A DNA stretch of 64,000 nt from Microterricola gilva (GTDB taxonomy: Bacteria > Actinomycetota > Actinomycetes > Actinomycetales > Microbacteriaceae), in NCBI RefSeq assembly GCF_004217495.1, contig NZ_SHLC01000001.1, positions 868,001-932,000 of the forward strand, written 5' to 3'. Shown here one piece after another: positions 51,692 to 59,351 of this stretch. The first letter of the stretch is position 1. Each line of letters opens with the position of its first letter. The position numbers and the translations under genes are program-made. Under the pieces are notes generated by a model. The model made no database searches. It was not told the origin of the DNA and saw only the letters and a list, made by a program, of their open reading frames with translations.

Positions 51692-52906
51692 CTAGCGCCC
51701 GGGCAGCTCGATCGGGCCGGTGGCGACATCGTCGGCCGCGCTCTGCCCGTGCGGCCGACGCTCGATGATCGTCGTGCCGTTGTGATCGGCGGCGATGCCG
51801 GCGCCTGCTGCATCGGACATCGCATCCGCCTCGGCGTCGAGCTCGAACTCCGACAGGTCGTAGCTGTCGGTGTGCAGGGCCCCCGAGCTCTCCCTGGGCG
51901 CCGCTGCGCTCTGCGATCGCGGCGTCTGGGTGAGCAGCTGCTCGACGTCGTCGACGGCCAGGATCGGGCCGGTCGTGGGGGAGAGTTGGTTCATGTTGTG
52001 GCTGTGCACGGTCTCGACGAGCGCGTCGAGCATGTGCACGGCATCCTCGACGATGTCCGCGTTGTGGCTCTCGACGCCGTGCAACAGCCAGCGTGCCAGC
52101 TCGAGTTCCGCGTAGAGCATCGCGCGCTGCGTGAGCATCCTGTCGATGCCGCCGCTCTGCGCCGCCGTGTACGCCGCCAGGGTCGTCTCGCCGGCGTCGC
52201 CGGGCGTCGCCAGGATCCAGTGCAGATCGCGTGCGGCATCGCCGACGCGCAGCTCCGACCAACCCAGCACCGCGGTGACACCGTCGCCGTCAAGCAGGAA
52301 GGACTCCGCGCTCAGTTTGCCGTGGATGACGGAGGGGGCGAACTGCCAGAGGGCCGAGTCGTCCGTCGCCTGCTCCCAGCGGCGCAGCAGCGCGGCTGGC
52401 AGCTTGCCGGTGTCGGCCGCACGTCCGATCAGGGCGATCGTCGCCGCGCGGGTTTCCTCCGCGCTCTGCTGCGGGAGCCCGGCGTCCCCGATGAATGAGG
52501 TCGGCAGCGAGTGCACAGCGGCGATCGAACGACCGATTGACGCCGCGAGCCCAGCATCGTGTTCGATGTCGGCCGTCTCGGCGGTGGTGCCTGGCAGGAA
52601 GACGTAGACGATGGCTCGCGTGCCGCCGGCCGGGGCCTGCCCGATGAATTCGGGAACCGAGAACGGCAGACGGCTGCGCACGCCGGTGCTCAGGGCGCGC
52701 AGCGCGACGAGGTCGGCCGACTGTTCGGACTCCGCGGCCTGGTTGCGCGGGATGCGCACGATCAGTTCGTCGCCGTCGCGTGTGAGCAGAACGGCGGCGT
52801 CGAAGTCTCCGTGCACCATGCGGGAATGATTGCGCGTGGCAACCACGTCGAGCTCGGGCACGGCCGAAGTGGCCAACGCAGCTAAAGTGAGAGGGGATCT
52901 GGCCAT
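51692..52906 (-). CDS. Phosphotransferase-fold protein with lost catalytic residues
   Basis: This 404-aa protein has the aminoglycoside/macrolide phosphotransferase (APH) fold: an N-lobe with DAAVLLTRDGDELIVRIPR near residue 35 and a C-lobe ending near 300, then a low-complexity acidic tail of about 100 residues. The Brenner motif, normally HGDxxxxN, reads HGKLSAES (Lys at 197). The metal-binding DW(E/D) reads LGWSELRVGD (Gly at 215). Both catalytic acids are therefore missing, and it should be a pseudokinase. The ATG at 52906 is chosen over an upstream frame extension because of a -10 box 7 nt upstream. It is convergent with adnB and divergent from nudC, a slot it also occupies in relatives (from memory). 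Confidence 0.87.
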   Translation of the reverse strand: MARSPLTLAALATSAVPELDVVATRNHSRMVHGDFDAAVLLTRDGDELIVRIPRNQAAESEQSADLVALRALSTGVRSRLPFSVPEFIGQAPAGGTRAIVYVFLPGTTAETADIEHDAGLAASIGRSIAAVHSLPTSFIGDAGLPQQSAEETRAATIALIGRAADTGKLPAALLRRWEQATDDSALWQFAPSVIHGKLSAESFLLDGDGVTAVLGWSELRVGDAARDLHWILATPGDAGETTLAAYTAAQSGGIDRMLTQRAMLYAELELARWLLHGVESHNADIVEDAVHMLDALVETVHSHNMNQLSPTTGPILAVDDVEQLLTQTPRSQSAAAPRESSGALHTDSYDLSEFELDAEADAMSDAAGAGIAADHNGTTIIERRPHGQSAADDVATGPIELPGR

Positions 52907-52913
52907 GCCAATA

Positions 52914-52919
52914 AGGTTA
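52914..52919 (-). promoter_or_regulatory. Leaderless-type -10 box (pseudokinase gene)
   Basis: TAACCT on the minus strand is 7 nt upstream of the ATG at 52906; no Shine-Dalgarno sequence is present. Confidence 0.45.
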
Positions 52920-53067
52920 GGTCGAGATCGGCCCGTGCGTCTGTGCGCCACGCCCCCTGAGCAATCACGCGGGGCAATCACGCCGGGCACTGACGGGGCA
53001 GGCGACCGGGCAATCGGCCGCTCCAGCCGGCCATCACCGCTCGAAATCACTCCGGAAGGATCACGCC

Positions 53068-53994
53068 GTGTTGCTTGACGCACTGCCACTGGCCCGGCAT
53101 GAGCTCGACCGTGATGCCGTGGCCCGCGCCGACGCCGGGCTCATCTCCCGGCTGCGGGTCGACCCCGCGACGCGCGTTCTCGCGCTCAGCGGCGGCCGTG
53201 CGCTGAGCGCCCAGCAGTTCGAAGACTCCGCGCCGGCCCTGGCCTGGCTCCTGCCCGATGAGCTTCCGGATGCCGCCACCTGGCTCTACCTCGGCCGCGG
53301 CCTGGCCGGCGATGCTGAGCAACGCCCCCTGCTCGCTGCCCTGCTCAGCCGCGAGCAGGCGGAGGCGCTGCAACCGGAGCAACTGCGCTGGGCCGGCCTG
53401 CGCGCACTCGCGCCCGTGCTCGGCGACTCCGACAACGCCCTGTTCACCGAGGCGCTCTCCGTCGCGAACTGGCACGACTCCCACGGCTTCTGCCCGCGCT
53501 GCGGGACCGCGACAGTCGTCGAGCAGTCCGGCTGGGTGCGCCGCTGCCCGGCCGAGAACATCGAGATCTTCCCGCGCACCGATGCGGCCGTCATCGTGCG
53601 CATCACCGACGCGGCCGATCGGCTGCTGCTCGGCTCCAACGCACTCTGGGAGAACAACCGTTTCTCACTGCTGGCCGGATTCGTCGAACCGGGGGAGTCG
53701 CTCGAGGCGGCCGTGCTGCGCGAGGTGTTCGAGGAGTCGGGGCTGCGCGTCGCCGACCCGCGCTACCTCGGATCCCAGCCGTGGCCGTTCCCCGCATCGC
53801 TCATGGTGGGATTCTCGGCGACGCTCGCCGCCGGGCAGGCGCCGCAGGAGACCACCCCGGACGGCGAGGAGATCCTCGAGCTGCGCTGGTTCAGCCGGGC
53901 GGAGCTCCGTGCAGCAGGCAGCGACATCCTGCTGCCTGGCCCCATCTCGATCGCCGGGGCCATCATCGCCGACTGGCTCGGTGCCGACGCGTGA
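53068..53994 (+). CDS. nudC: NAD+/NADH diphosphatase (NudC family)
   Basis: This 308-aa Nudix hydrolase has a zinc-ribbon-like segment (FCPRCGTATVVEQSGW, then RRCPAENIEIFPRTD) near residue 145. The second pair has one Cys only (CPAE instead of CxxC). The Nudix box GFVEPGESLEAAVLREVFEE is near 206, followed by SQPWPFPASLMVGF, the NudC-specific motif. It hydrolyses NAD(H) to NMN(H) and AMP, and in other bacteria decaps NAD-RNA. The GTG start has a GGAAGGA site. It overlaps the helicase gene by 4 nt (GTGA). Confidence 0.93.
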   Translation: MLLDALPLARHELDRDAVARADAGLISRLRVDPATRVLALSGGRALSAQQFEDSAPALAWLLPDELPDAATWLYLGRGLAGDAEQRPLLAALLSREQAEALQPEQLRWAGLRALAPVLGDSDNALFTEALSVANWHDSHGFCPRCGTATVVEQSGWVRRCPAENIEIFPRTDAAVIVRITDAADRLLLGSNALWENNRFSLLAGFVEPGESLEAAVLREVFEESGLRVADPRYLGSQPWPFPASLMVGFSATLAAGQAPQETTPDGEEILELRWFSRAELRAAGSDILLPGPISIAGAIIADWLGADA

Positions 53995-55730
53995 TCCCCA
54001 CAGCGGATGCCCTGCTCGCCGGCCTCGACGAACAACAACGCGTCGCCGCCGAGGCGCTCGTCGGCCCCGTCTGCATGCTCGCCGGTGCCGGAACGGGCAA
54101 GACCAGGGCCATCACCCACCGCATCGCCTACGGTGTCGCGACCGGCGCGTACACGCCGAGCCGCGTCATGGCGCTCACCTTCACGACGCGTGCGGCAGCC
54201 GAGCTGCGGGGCCGCCTGCGCGAGCTCGGGGCCGCCGGCGTCGCCGCACGCACCTTCCACTCCGCTGCGCTCTCGCAGCTGAACTTCTTCTGGCCGCAGG
54301 TGGTCGGCGGGGCGACGCCGAGCATCCTCGACGGCAAGGCCCGCCTGCTCGGCCACGTCGCCGAGCGGCTCAAACTCAAACTCGACACCGCGACGCTGCG
54401 CGATGTCGCAGGCGAGATCGAGTGGCGCAAGGTGTCCGGCCTGAGCTTCGACGCCTACGCGGCATCCCTCGCCACCAGGGGGCTGCCCGGCCGGCTGAGC
54501 GCCGAACAGGCGGTCGAGCTGCAGCAGGGCTACGAGACGCTCAAGGATGAGCGCCGCCAGCTCGACTTCGAAGACGTGCTGCTGAGCATGGCCGGCATGA
54601 TCGAGCAGGAACCCTCCGTCGCGATGCAGGTGCACGAGCAGTACCGCTTCTTCGTCGTCGACGAGTTCCAGGACGTCTCGCCGCTGCAACACCAGCTGCT
54701 GAGTCTCTGGGTGGGGGAGCGGAATGAGCTCTGCGTCGTCGGTGATGCCAGCCAGACGATCTACTCCTTCGCGGGAGCCCGCGCCGACTACCTGCTCGAC
54801 TTCCCGAAGCGGCATCCGAATGCCACCGTCGTGCGTCTTGAGCAGAACTACCGCTCGAGCCCGCCGATCATCGAGACCGCCAACCGCCTGATGCGGGGGC
54901 GTCCCGGTGCGCTCATGCTGCACGCGGCGCACGGCGAAACCGCGGCGAAGGCGCCGATCACCCTGAGCGCGCACCCGAGCGACATCGCAGAGGCCCGCGC
55001 CGTCGCGCAGAAGATCCTTGACCTCATCGCCGCCGGGCAGGCCCCGCAGGACATTGCAGTGCTCTACCGGATCAACGTGCAGGCCGCCGCGCTCGAGACG
55101 GCCCTCGGTGAGGCCGGGATCAGCTATCAGATCCGCGGGTCCAAGCGTTTCTTCGAGCTGCCGGAGGTGAAGCAGGCCGTCATGTCGCTCCGAGCCGCCT
55201 CCGTGTCGATCTCTGGGGAGCCGCTGTTCAAGTCGGTGAGCGATGTGCTGCGCGGGCTCGGCTGGAGCCAGAGCCCACCGGAGTCGCGGGGCGCGGTGCG
55301 CGAGCGCTGGGAGTCGCTCAATGCGCTCATGGGCCTCGTCGACCTGTCGGCACCGGGAACCACCTTCCGGGCGTTCACCGACGAGCTGATGGAACGCCAG
55401 GCCAGCCAGCACGAGCCGACGGTCGCCGCCGTCACCCTGGCAACGCTGCACTCGGCCAAGGGCCTCGAGTGGGAGAACGTCTTCGTCGTCGGCGTCAGCG
55501 AGGGCCTCGTGCCGATCAGCTACGCCCAGAGCCCGGAGCAGATCGACGAGGAGCGCCGCCTGCTGTACGTCGGCATCACCCGGGCAAAGCAACGACTCGC
55601 GCTGAGCTGGGGAGCGATGGGCGCCGGTCAACGCGCACCACGCGAGCGCTCCCGTTTTCTGGCCGAGATGGAGCGTCTTGCAACGCCCGACAGCCGCAAT
55701 CCGGGTGCGGGGCGTGCTGATCGCAGCTGA
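53991..55730 (+). CDS. UvrD2-like superfamily I DNA helicase, short form
   Basis: This 579-aa UvrD/Rep helicase has motif I LAGAGTGKTRAITHR near residue 30, motif Ia ALTFTTRAAAELRGR near 60, motif II VVDEFQDVSPLQ near 221, motif III GDASQTIYSFAGA near 247, motif V LHSAKGLEWENVF near 484 and motif VI YVGITRAKQRLALSW near 524. Mycobacterial UvrD2 (about 700 aa) continues into an HRDC domain and a tetracysteine module, which are absent here. It starts at the GTG overlapping the nudC stop. Its last 155 bp overlap the convergent E1-like gene, beyond the last helicase motif. Confidence 0.92.
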   Translation: MIPTADALLAGLDEQQRVAAEALVGPVCMLAGAGTGKTRAITHRIAYGVATGAYTPSRVMALTFTTRAAAELRGRLRELGAAGVAARTFHSAALSQLNFFWPQVVGGATPSILDGKARLLGHVAERLKLKLDTATLRDVAGEIEWRKVSGLSFDAYAASLATRGLPGRLSAEQAVELQQGYETLKDERRQLDFEDVLLSMAGMIEQEPSVAMQVHEQYRFFVVDEFQDVSPLQHQLLSLWVGERNELCVVGDASQTIYSFAGARADYLLDFPKRHPNATVVRLEQNYRSSPPIIETANRLMRGRPGALMLHAAHGETAAKAPITLSAHPSDIAEARAVAQKILDLIAAGQAPQDIAVLYRINVQAAALETALGEAGISYQIRGSKRFFELPEVKQAVMSLRAASVSISGEPLFKSVSDVLRGLGWSQSPPESRGAVRERWESLNALMGLVDLSAPGTTFRAFTDELMERQASQHEPTVAAVTLATLHSAKGLEWENVFVVGVSEGLVPISYAQSPEQIDEERRLLYVGITRAKQRLALSWGAMGAGQRAPRERSRFLAEMERLATPDSRNPGAGRADRS

Positions 55731-56478
55731 TCCAGGCGTCGACCGCGATGTGCACGGATGCCGTTGACCAGCGCTCGACGGCGACCATCGACCCGGCGCC
55801 GCTCAGCGCGGCGGTGATCAGCTCCCCGCTGAGCACGGCGGCGAGCCGCGCCGTCTGCTCCGTCTCACCCGGAGCGATGCGGTCGACGAGCTGACTGGCC
55901 AGCGCCGGCCAGGCCGCATCCCGATCGGTGTGCTCGAGGTCGATGCAGAACAGGCACGGGCCGGAACCCGGCAGCACGAGCGGGCCGACGCGCACCCCGC
56001 TGTCGCCGAAGACGATCGGCAGATGGGGCACGTCCGCGCGCAGCCAGTGGCCATACCGGCGCGGCGGCAGCGCGTAGTGCGCGATCAGGATCACCAAAGC
56101 TGGCTCGGCCGCTGCGGCATCCGGGCCGGGGGAGGTGCTGACCCCGACGCGTTCCAGCTCCGCCAGCATGGCGGCGGCACCGGGCCCGGTCCCATCGACG
56201 AGCACGTGCCCCGGTGGTCGTGTCGCCATCGGCGTGCTCGGCAGCAGCACGGCGTCGAGTGTGTCCAGCAGGGCGCGCACATGCGCGGCATCGCCGCCGG
56301 CCTGCCGCGCCAGACTGAGCAGGCGTTCGCGTGGGGCACCGCCGCGGAGCGCGGAGATCAGCACCTCATCGAGCGCCCCGAGCTGCTCGAGCACGAGCCG
56401 CGGACGGTCGACGCCGAACTGCAGCGAGCTCGGGCTGCGCCACACCACCGGAACGCGGGGATCCAATCGCAGGGTCAT
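55576..56478 (-). CDS. E1-like/TOMM leader-binding-like protein (Rv3196-like)
   Basis: This 300-aa protein resembles the ThiF/E1-like or TOMM precursor leader-peptide-binding group. It has RLDPRVPVVWRSPSSLQFG at the N-terminus, a winged-helix-like region near residues 30-80, HVLVDGTGPGAAAML near 105 and the Cys-rich block VLPGSGPCLFCIDLEHTD near 178. A terminal HPDCGC motif follows near 256. The CxxC and CGC cysteines could bind zinc. A canonical ATP-binding GxGxxG is weak (GTGPGAA). No YcaO cyclodehydratase or precursor peptide lies nearby, so a RiPP role is doubtful. The ATG at 56478 fits the family; 56496 is possible. It overlaps the helicase gene by 155 bp. Confidence 0.75.
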   Translation of the reverse strand: MTLRLDPRVPVVWRSPSSLQFGVDRPRLVLEQLGALDEVLISALRGGAPRERLLSLARQAGGDAAHVRALLDTLDAVLLPSTPMATRPPGHVLVDGTGPGAAAMLAELERVGVSTSPGPDAAAAEPALVILIAHYALPPRRYGHWLRADVPHLPIVFGDSGVRVGPLVLPGSGPCLFCIDLEHTDRDAAWPALASQLVDRIAPGETEQTARLAAVLSGELITAALSGAGSMVAVERWSTASVHIAVDAWISCDQHAPHPDCGCRALQDAPSRPENGSARVVRVDRRPSLPSSARVVALPG

Positions 56479-56527
56479 GGCAGAAGACTCTCGCATTCGC
56501 GCCGAACGCGTCGAAAGTTATCCACAG

Positions 56528-56638
56528 CACGACGCGAAGCGTCGTGAAAGGCGGCAGCCCCACCCAAGGAAACTTCGGGAAGGGTCACCGATGCTGGCAG
56601 GGTTCCGACAGGCTCAACCCGCGAGTTGAGCCAGCGGG
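56528..56638. repeat. Diverged module A with hairpin, intergenic
   Basis: The palindrome CACGACGC-GAA-GCGTCGTG (56528-56546) is followed by AAAGGCGGCAGCC and GATGCTGG, matching module A of the 29.9-kb array with changes. A GACAGGCTCAAC element (near 56607) and GTTGAGCCAGCGGG complete the 111 bp up to the stop of the zincin-like gene. Confidence 0.7.
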
Positions 56639-58051
56639 CTACGCCTGGGGCTCGTTCGGGTCCTGCGGGCGCTCTGGGCCGTCGCCGCGCAGCAGATCCT
56701 CGAGGGCCTGGTCGATCTCGTCGAGCTCCGGCTCCACCCCTGAGGCCTTCGCGACCAGGCGGGCGACGAGCGCCTGCGGGTCGTCGAGGTCGGCCGCCGT
56801 CGGCAGGATGTCCGGGTGGGCCCAGAGCGCGTCGCGGGCGTCGTTGCCGACGGCATCCGTGACCGCCTGCCACATGGCTGCTGCCTCACGCTGACGCCGC
56901 GGGCGCAGCTCCAGGCCGACGAGGGTCGCGAAGGCGGACTCCGCCGGCCCGCCTGCCGCCCGGCGTCTGCGCACCATCTCGGCGATCGACACGGCACCGG
57001 GGAGGCGGTGGGTGGCCTCGCTCGTGACGACCATGACCCAGCCCTCGATCAGGGCCAGCATCGTCTCGAGCTGGGCGAGTGCGGCCAGCTGTGCCTCGCT
57101 CTTGGGCGGGATCAGGGAGCCGTCGACCATGGCCTGGCGCAGTTCCTCGGGATTCGACGGGTCGAAGCCGGACGCCAGCTCCTCGAGCTTGCTCGCGTCG
57201 ACGCTGATTCCCTGCGCGAAAGACGTGATCGCGCTGATGAGGTGCAGTCGCAGCCAGCGAGCGTGCCGGAACAGGCGGGCGTGGGCGAGCTCGCGCACGG
57301 CCAGATAGATCTGCACCTGGTCGACGGAGACGTCGAGGTCGTCGCCGAACTCCATCACGTTCTGCGGCAGCAGTGCGGCCTGCTGCTCTGCGAGGAGCGG
57401 GATGCCGATGTCGCCGCCGGAGATGACCTCCGTTGCGAGCTCGCCGACGACCTCACCGAGCTGCATGGCGAAGAGCGTGCCGCTGAGGGAGCGCATCATC
57501 GGTGTGGCCTGGGCCAGCATGCTGCGCATCTCCTCAGGCAGCTGATCGCCCAGCGCGCTGGTGAGCGTGTCCGCGATGCTCGTGGCGACCGGTTCGGCGA
57601 GCTGCGTCCAGACGGGCATCGTCTGCATCACCCATTGCCTGCGGGTGATCAGCGTCGGGGGCACGGTGATCTCGCTGACCGCGATGACCTCGTCGAGCCA
57701 CAGCGCCGCGATGTTGAACGCCTGGTCGAACTGCGCCCGCTGCTCCGCGGTGACCTGGGCCTGGGAGGCCGCGACCTTTTCCTCTGCGCGACGCAGTGCG
57801 AGGTCCCAGTTGATGCCGTCGCCCGCGTTACTCATCGCCCCCCGCAGCTGACTCATCAGCGCGGCGATGCTCGCCGGATCGTTCGGGAGCCCCGCCGCTC
57901 CTGCCAGCTGCGCAGGGTCGAGCGAGGCGGCATCCCCGGAGAAATTGCCGGAGAGCATGTCTCGCAGCATCTTCTGGAAGTCGTCGTCTGGCGTGTTGTC
58001 CTCGGGGTTCAGATTGTCACCGGGCTGGGCGTTGTCGGCCACTTCAGCCAC
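56639..58051 (-). CDS. Zincin-like DUF2342 family protein
   Basis: This 470-aa acidic, helical protein matches the actinobacterial DUF2342/Zincin_2 family (mycobacterial Rv3195, from memory). Typical blocks are WDLALRRAEEKVAASQ near residue 83, FAMQLGEVVGELATEVISG near 193, and RRQREAAAMWQAVTDAVGN near 388, then ARDALWAHPDILP. Where the related F420-linked zincins have HExxH, this protein reads VRELAHARLF near 250, so the first metal-binding His is Arg. Protease activity is therefore uncertain. The start is GTG at 58051 or, with better AGAGG spacing, GTG at 58042. It is divergent from the PDZ-Lon gene. Confidence 0.87.
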   Translation of the reverse strand: MAEVADNAQPGDNLNPEDNTPDDDFQKMLRDMLSGNFSGDAASLDPAQLAGAAGLPNDPASIAALMSQLRGAMSNAGDGINWDLALRRAEEKVAASQAQVTAEQRAQFDQAFNIAALWLDEVIAVSEITVPPTLITRRQWVMQTMPVWTQLAEPVATSIADTLTSALGDQLPEEMRSMLAQATPMMRSLSGTLFAMQLGEVVGELATEVISGGDIGIPLLAEQQAALLPQNVMEFGDDLDVSVDQVQIYLAVRELAHARLFRHARWLRLHLISAITSFAQGISVDASKLEELASGFDPSNPEELRQAMVDGSLIPPKSEAQLAALAQLETMLALIEGWVMVVTSEATHRLPGAVSIAEMVRRRRAAGGPAESAFATLVGLELRPRRQREAAAMWQAVTDAVGNDARDALWAHPDILPTAADLDDPQALVARLVAKASGVEPELDEIDQALEDLLRGDGPERPQDPNEPQA

Positions 58052-58070
58052 CTCTCAGTCGCGTGTCTCT

Positions 58071-58076
58071 ACGCTA
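58071..58076 (-). promoter_or_regulatory. -10 box (zincin-like gene)
   Basis: TAGCGT on the minus strand is about 20 nt upstream of the GTG start and gives a short leader containing GAGAGG. Confidence 0.45.
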
Positions 58077-58110
58077 GTGCGAGATCCTGCGGCTTCGATG
58101 GGAAATGCCC

Positions 58111-58116
58111 TAGGCT
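58111..58116 (+). promoter_or_regulatory. -10 box (PDZ-Lon gene)
   Basis: TAGGCT lies on the plus strand, with a leader of about 50 nt carrying GAGAAGGGAAG just before the GTG at 58170. It is back to back with the zincin-like gene promoter. Confidence 0.45.
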
Positions 58117-58169
58117 GAGGTGCTCTGCTGTCCGCCTGTCGCGAACGCAGAGAGTGAGAAGGGAAGCCC

Positions 58170-59294
58170 GTGGCACTGTTCAGCGAAGGCCAGACGGGCT
58201 CAGACGCCCCCCGCAGCCGCCGTGACCGGCGTGTGCGCACTGGCTGGATCTTCCTCGGTGTCGCGATCGTCATCGGGCTCCTCCTCGGCATGGCGCCGGC
58301 CCCATACGTGATCGAGCAGCCCGGCCCCGTCTTCAACACGCTCGGCACGGCTGAGCACGAGGGCGAAGAGCGCCCGCTCATCGAGATCCCGGACGAGACG
58401 ACCTACCCGACCGAGGGCGAGTTGAACCTGCTCACGGTCTCCGTCGTCGGCAACCGCGAGACCCGGCCGGGCTGGTTCGAGGTGCTTTCAGCTTGGGCCA
58501 ACCCGCAGAAGGCCGTGCTCCCGCTTGACGCCGTGTTCCCGGCGAACGTGTCGACCGAGGACCGCGAACAGGCCAACCAGGCCGCCATGGTCAACTCGCA
58601 GCAGGATGCCATCGCCGCAGCGCTCGTGGAGCTCGACTACGACTTCCCCCGCCGCATCATCGTCAAGTCCCTCACCCCGGATTCCGCATCGACGGGGCAG
58701 ATCGAGGTCGGCGACGAGATCGTCGCCGTCAACGGCACCGAGGTGCACGCCGTGGCTGACCTCCGCACGGCGATCGCCGAGAACGGCACAGAGACCCCGG
58801 CATCCGTCACCGTCACGAGGGACGGCCAGACCTTCGATGCACAGATCACCCCCGGCACCGTTGGCGAGGTCGCGGTCCTCGGTGTCAACGTGGCCATGGA
58901 GTACGAGCTGCCCATCGACGTGCAGATCCAGCTCGACAACGTCGGCGGCCCGAGCGCAGGCATGATGTTCGCGCTCGGCATCATCGACAAGCTCACGCCC
59001 GGTGCCCTCACGGGCGGCGAGGTCTGGGCGGGAACCGGAACAATCGACTCCGCTGGCAACGTCGGGCCGATCGGCGGGATCCAGCAGAAGATGTTCGGAG
59101 CACAGGGTGAGGGCGCGGACTGGTTCCTCGCGCCGCAGGCGAACTGCGGCGAGGTCGTCGGGCACGTGCCGGACGGGCTGACCGTGTTCGCGGTGGAGAC
59201 TCTCGAGCAGGCACTCACGGCGGTCGAGACGGTCAGTGCCGGTGGGGACACCTCAGAGCTGCCCTCCTGCTCACTCTCAGCTTCGGCTCCCTAG
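58170..59294 (+). CDS. Membrane-anchored PDZ / Lon-like serine protease
   Basis: This 374-aa protein (mycobacterial Rv3194c type, from memory) has one N-terminal membrane helix (residues 25-45). A PDZ domain lies near 175-235 (IEVGDEIVAVNGTEVHAVAD). A Lon (S16) proteolytic domain follows, with the catalytic Ser in NVGGPSAGMMFALG near 252 and the Lys in VGPIGGIQQKMFGA near 290. It should cleave substrates on the outer face of the membrane, without an ATPase domain. The GTG start has a good ribosome binding site. The UPF0182 gene follows in the same orientation. Confidence 0.92.
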   Translation: MALFSEGQTGSDAPRSRRDRRVRTGWIFLGVAIVIGLLLGMAPAPYVIEQPGPVFNTLGTAEHEGEERPLIEIPDETTYPTEGELNLLTVSVVGNRETRPGWFEVLSAWANPQKAVLPLDAVFPANVSTEDREQANQAAMVNSQQDAIAAALVELDYDFPRRIIVKSLTPDSASTGQIEVGDEIVAVNGTEVHAVADLRTAIAENGTETPASVTVTRDGQTFDAQITPGTVGEVAVLGVNVAMEYELPIDVQIQLDNVGGPSAGMMFALGIIDKLTPGALTGGEVWAGTGTIDSAGNVGPIGGIQQKMFGAQGEGADWFLAPQANCGEVVGHVPDGLTVFAVETLEQALTAVETVSAGGDTSELPSCSLSASAP

Positions 59295-59351
59295 GATAGA
59301 TCCAGCACCCTGACTCTGTCATCAGATACACCCACCGAGCATTGAGGCCCC

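Noticed and set aside
55576-56478. RiPP (TOMM) biosynthesis cluster
   Set aside because: No YcaO/cyclodehydratase, dehydrogenase, transporter or precursor peptide is seen around this gene, so calling a cluster would be unsupported.
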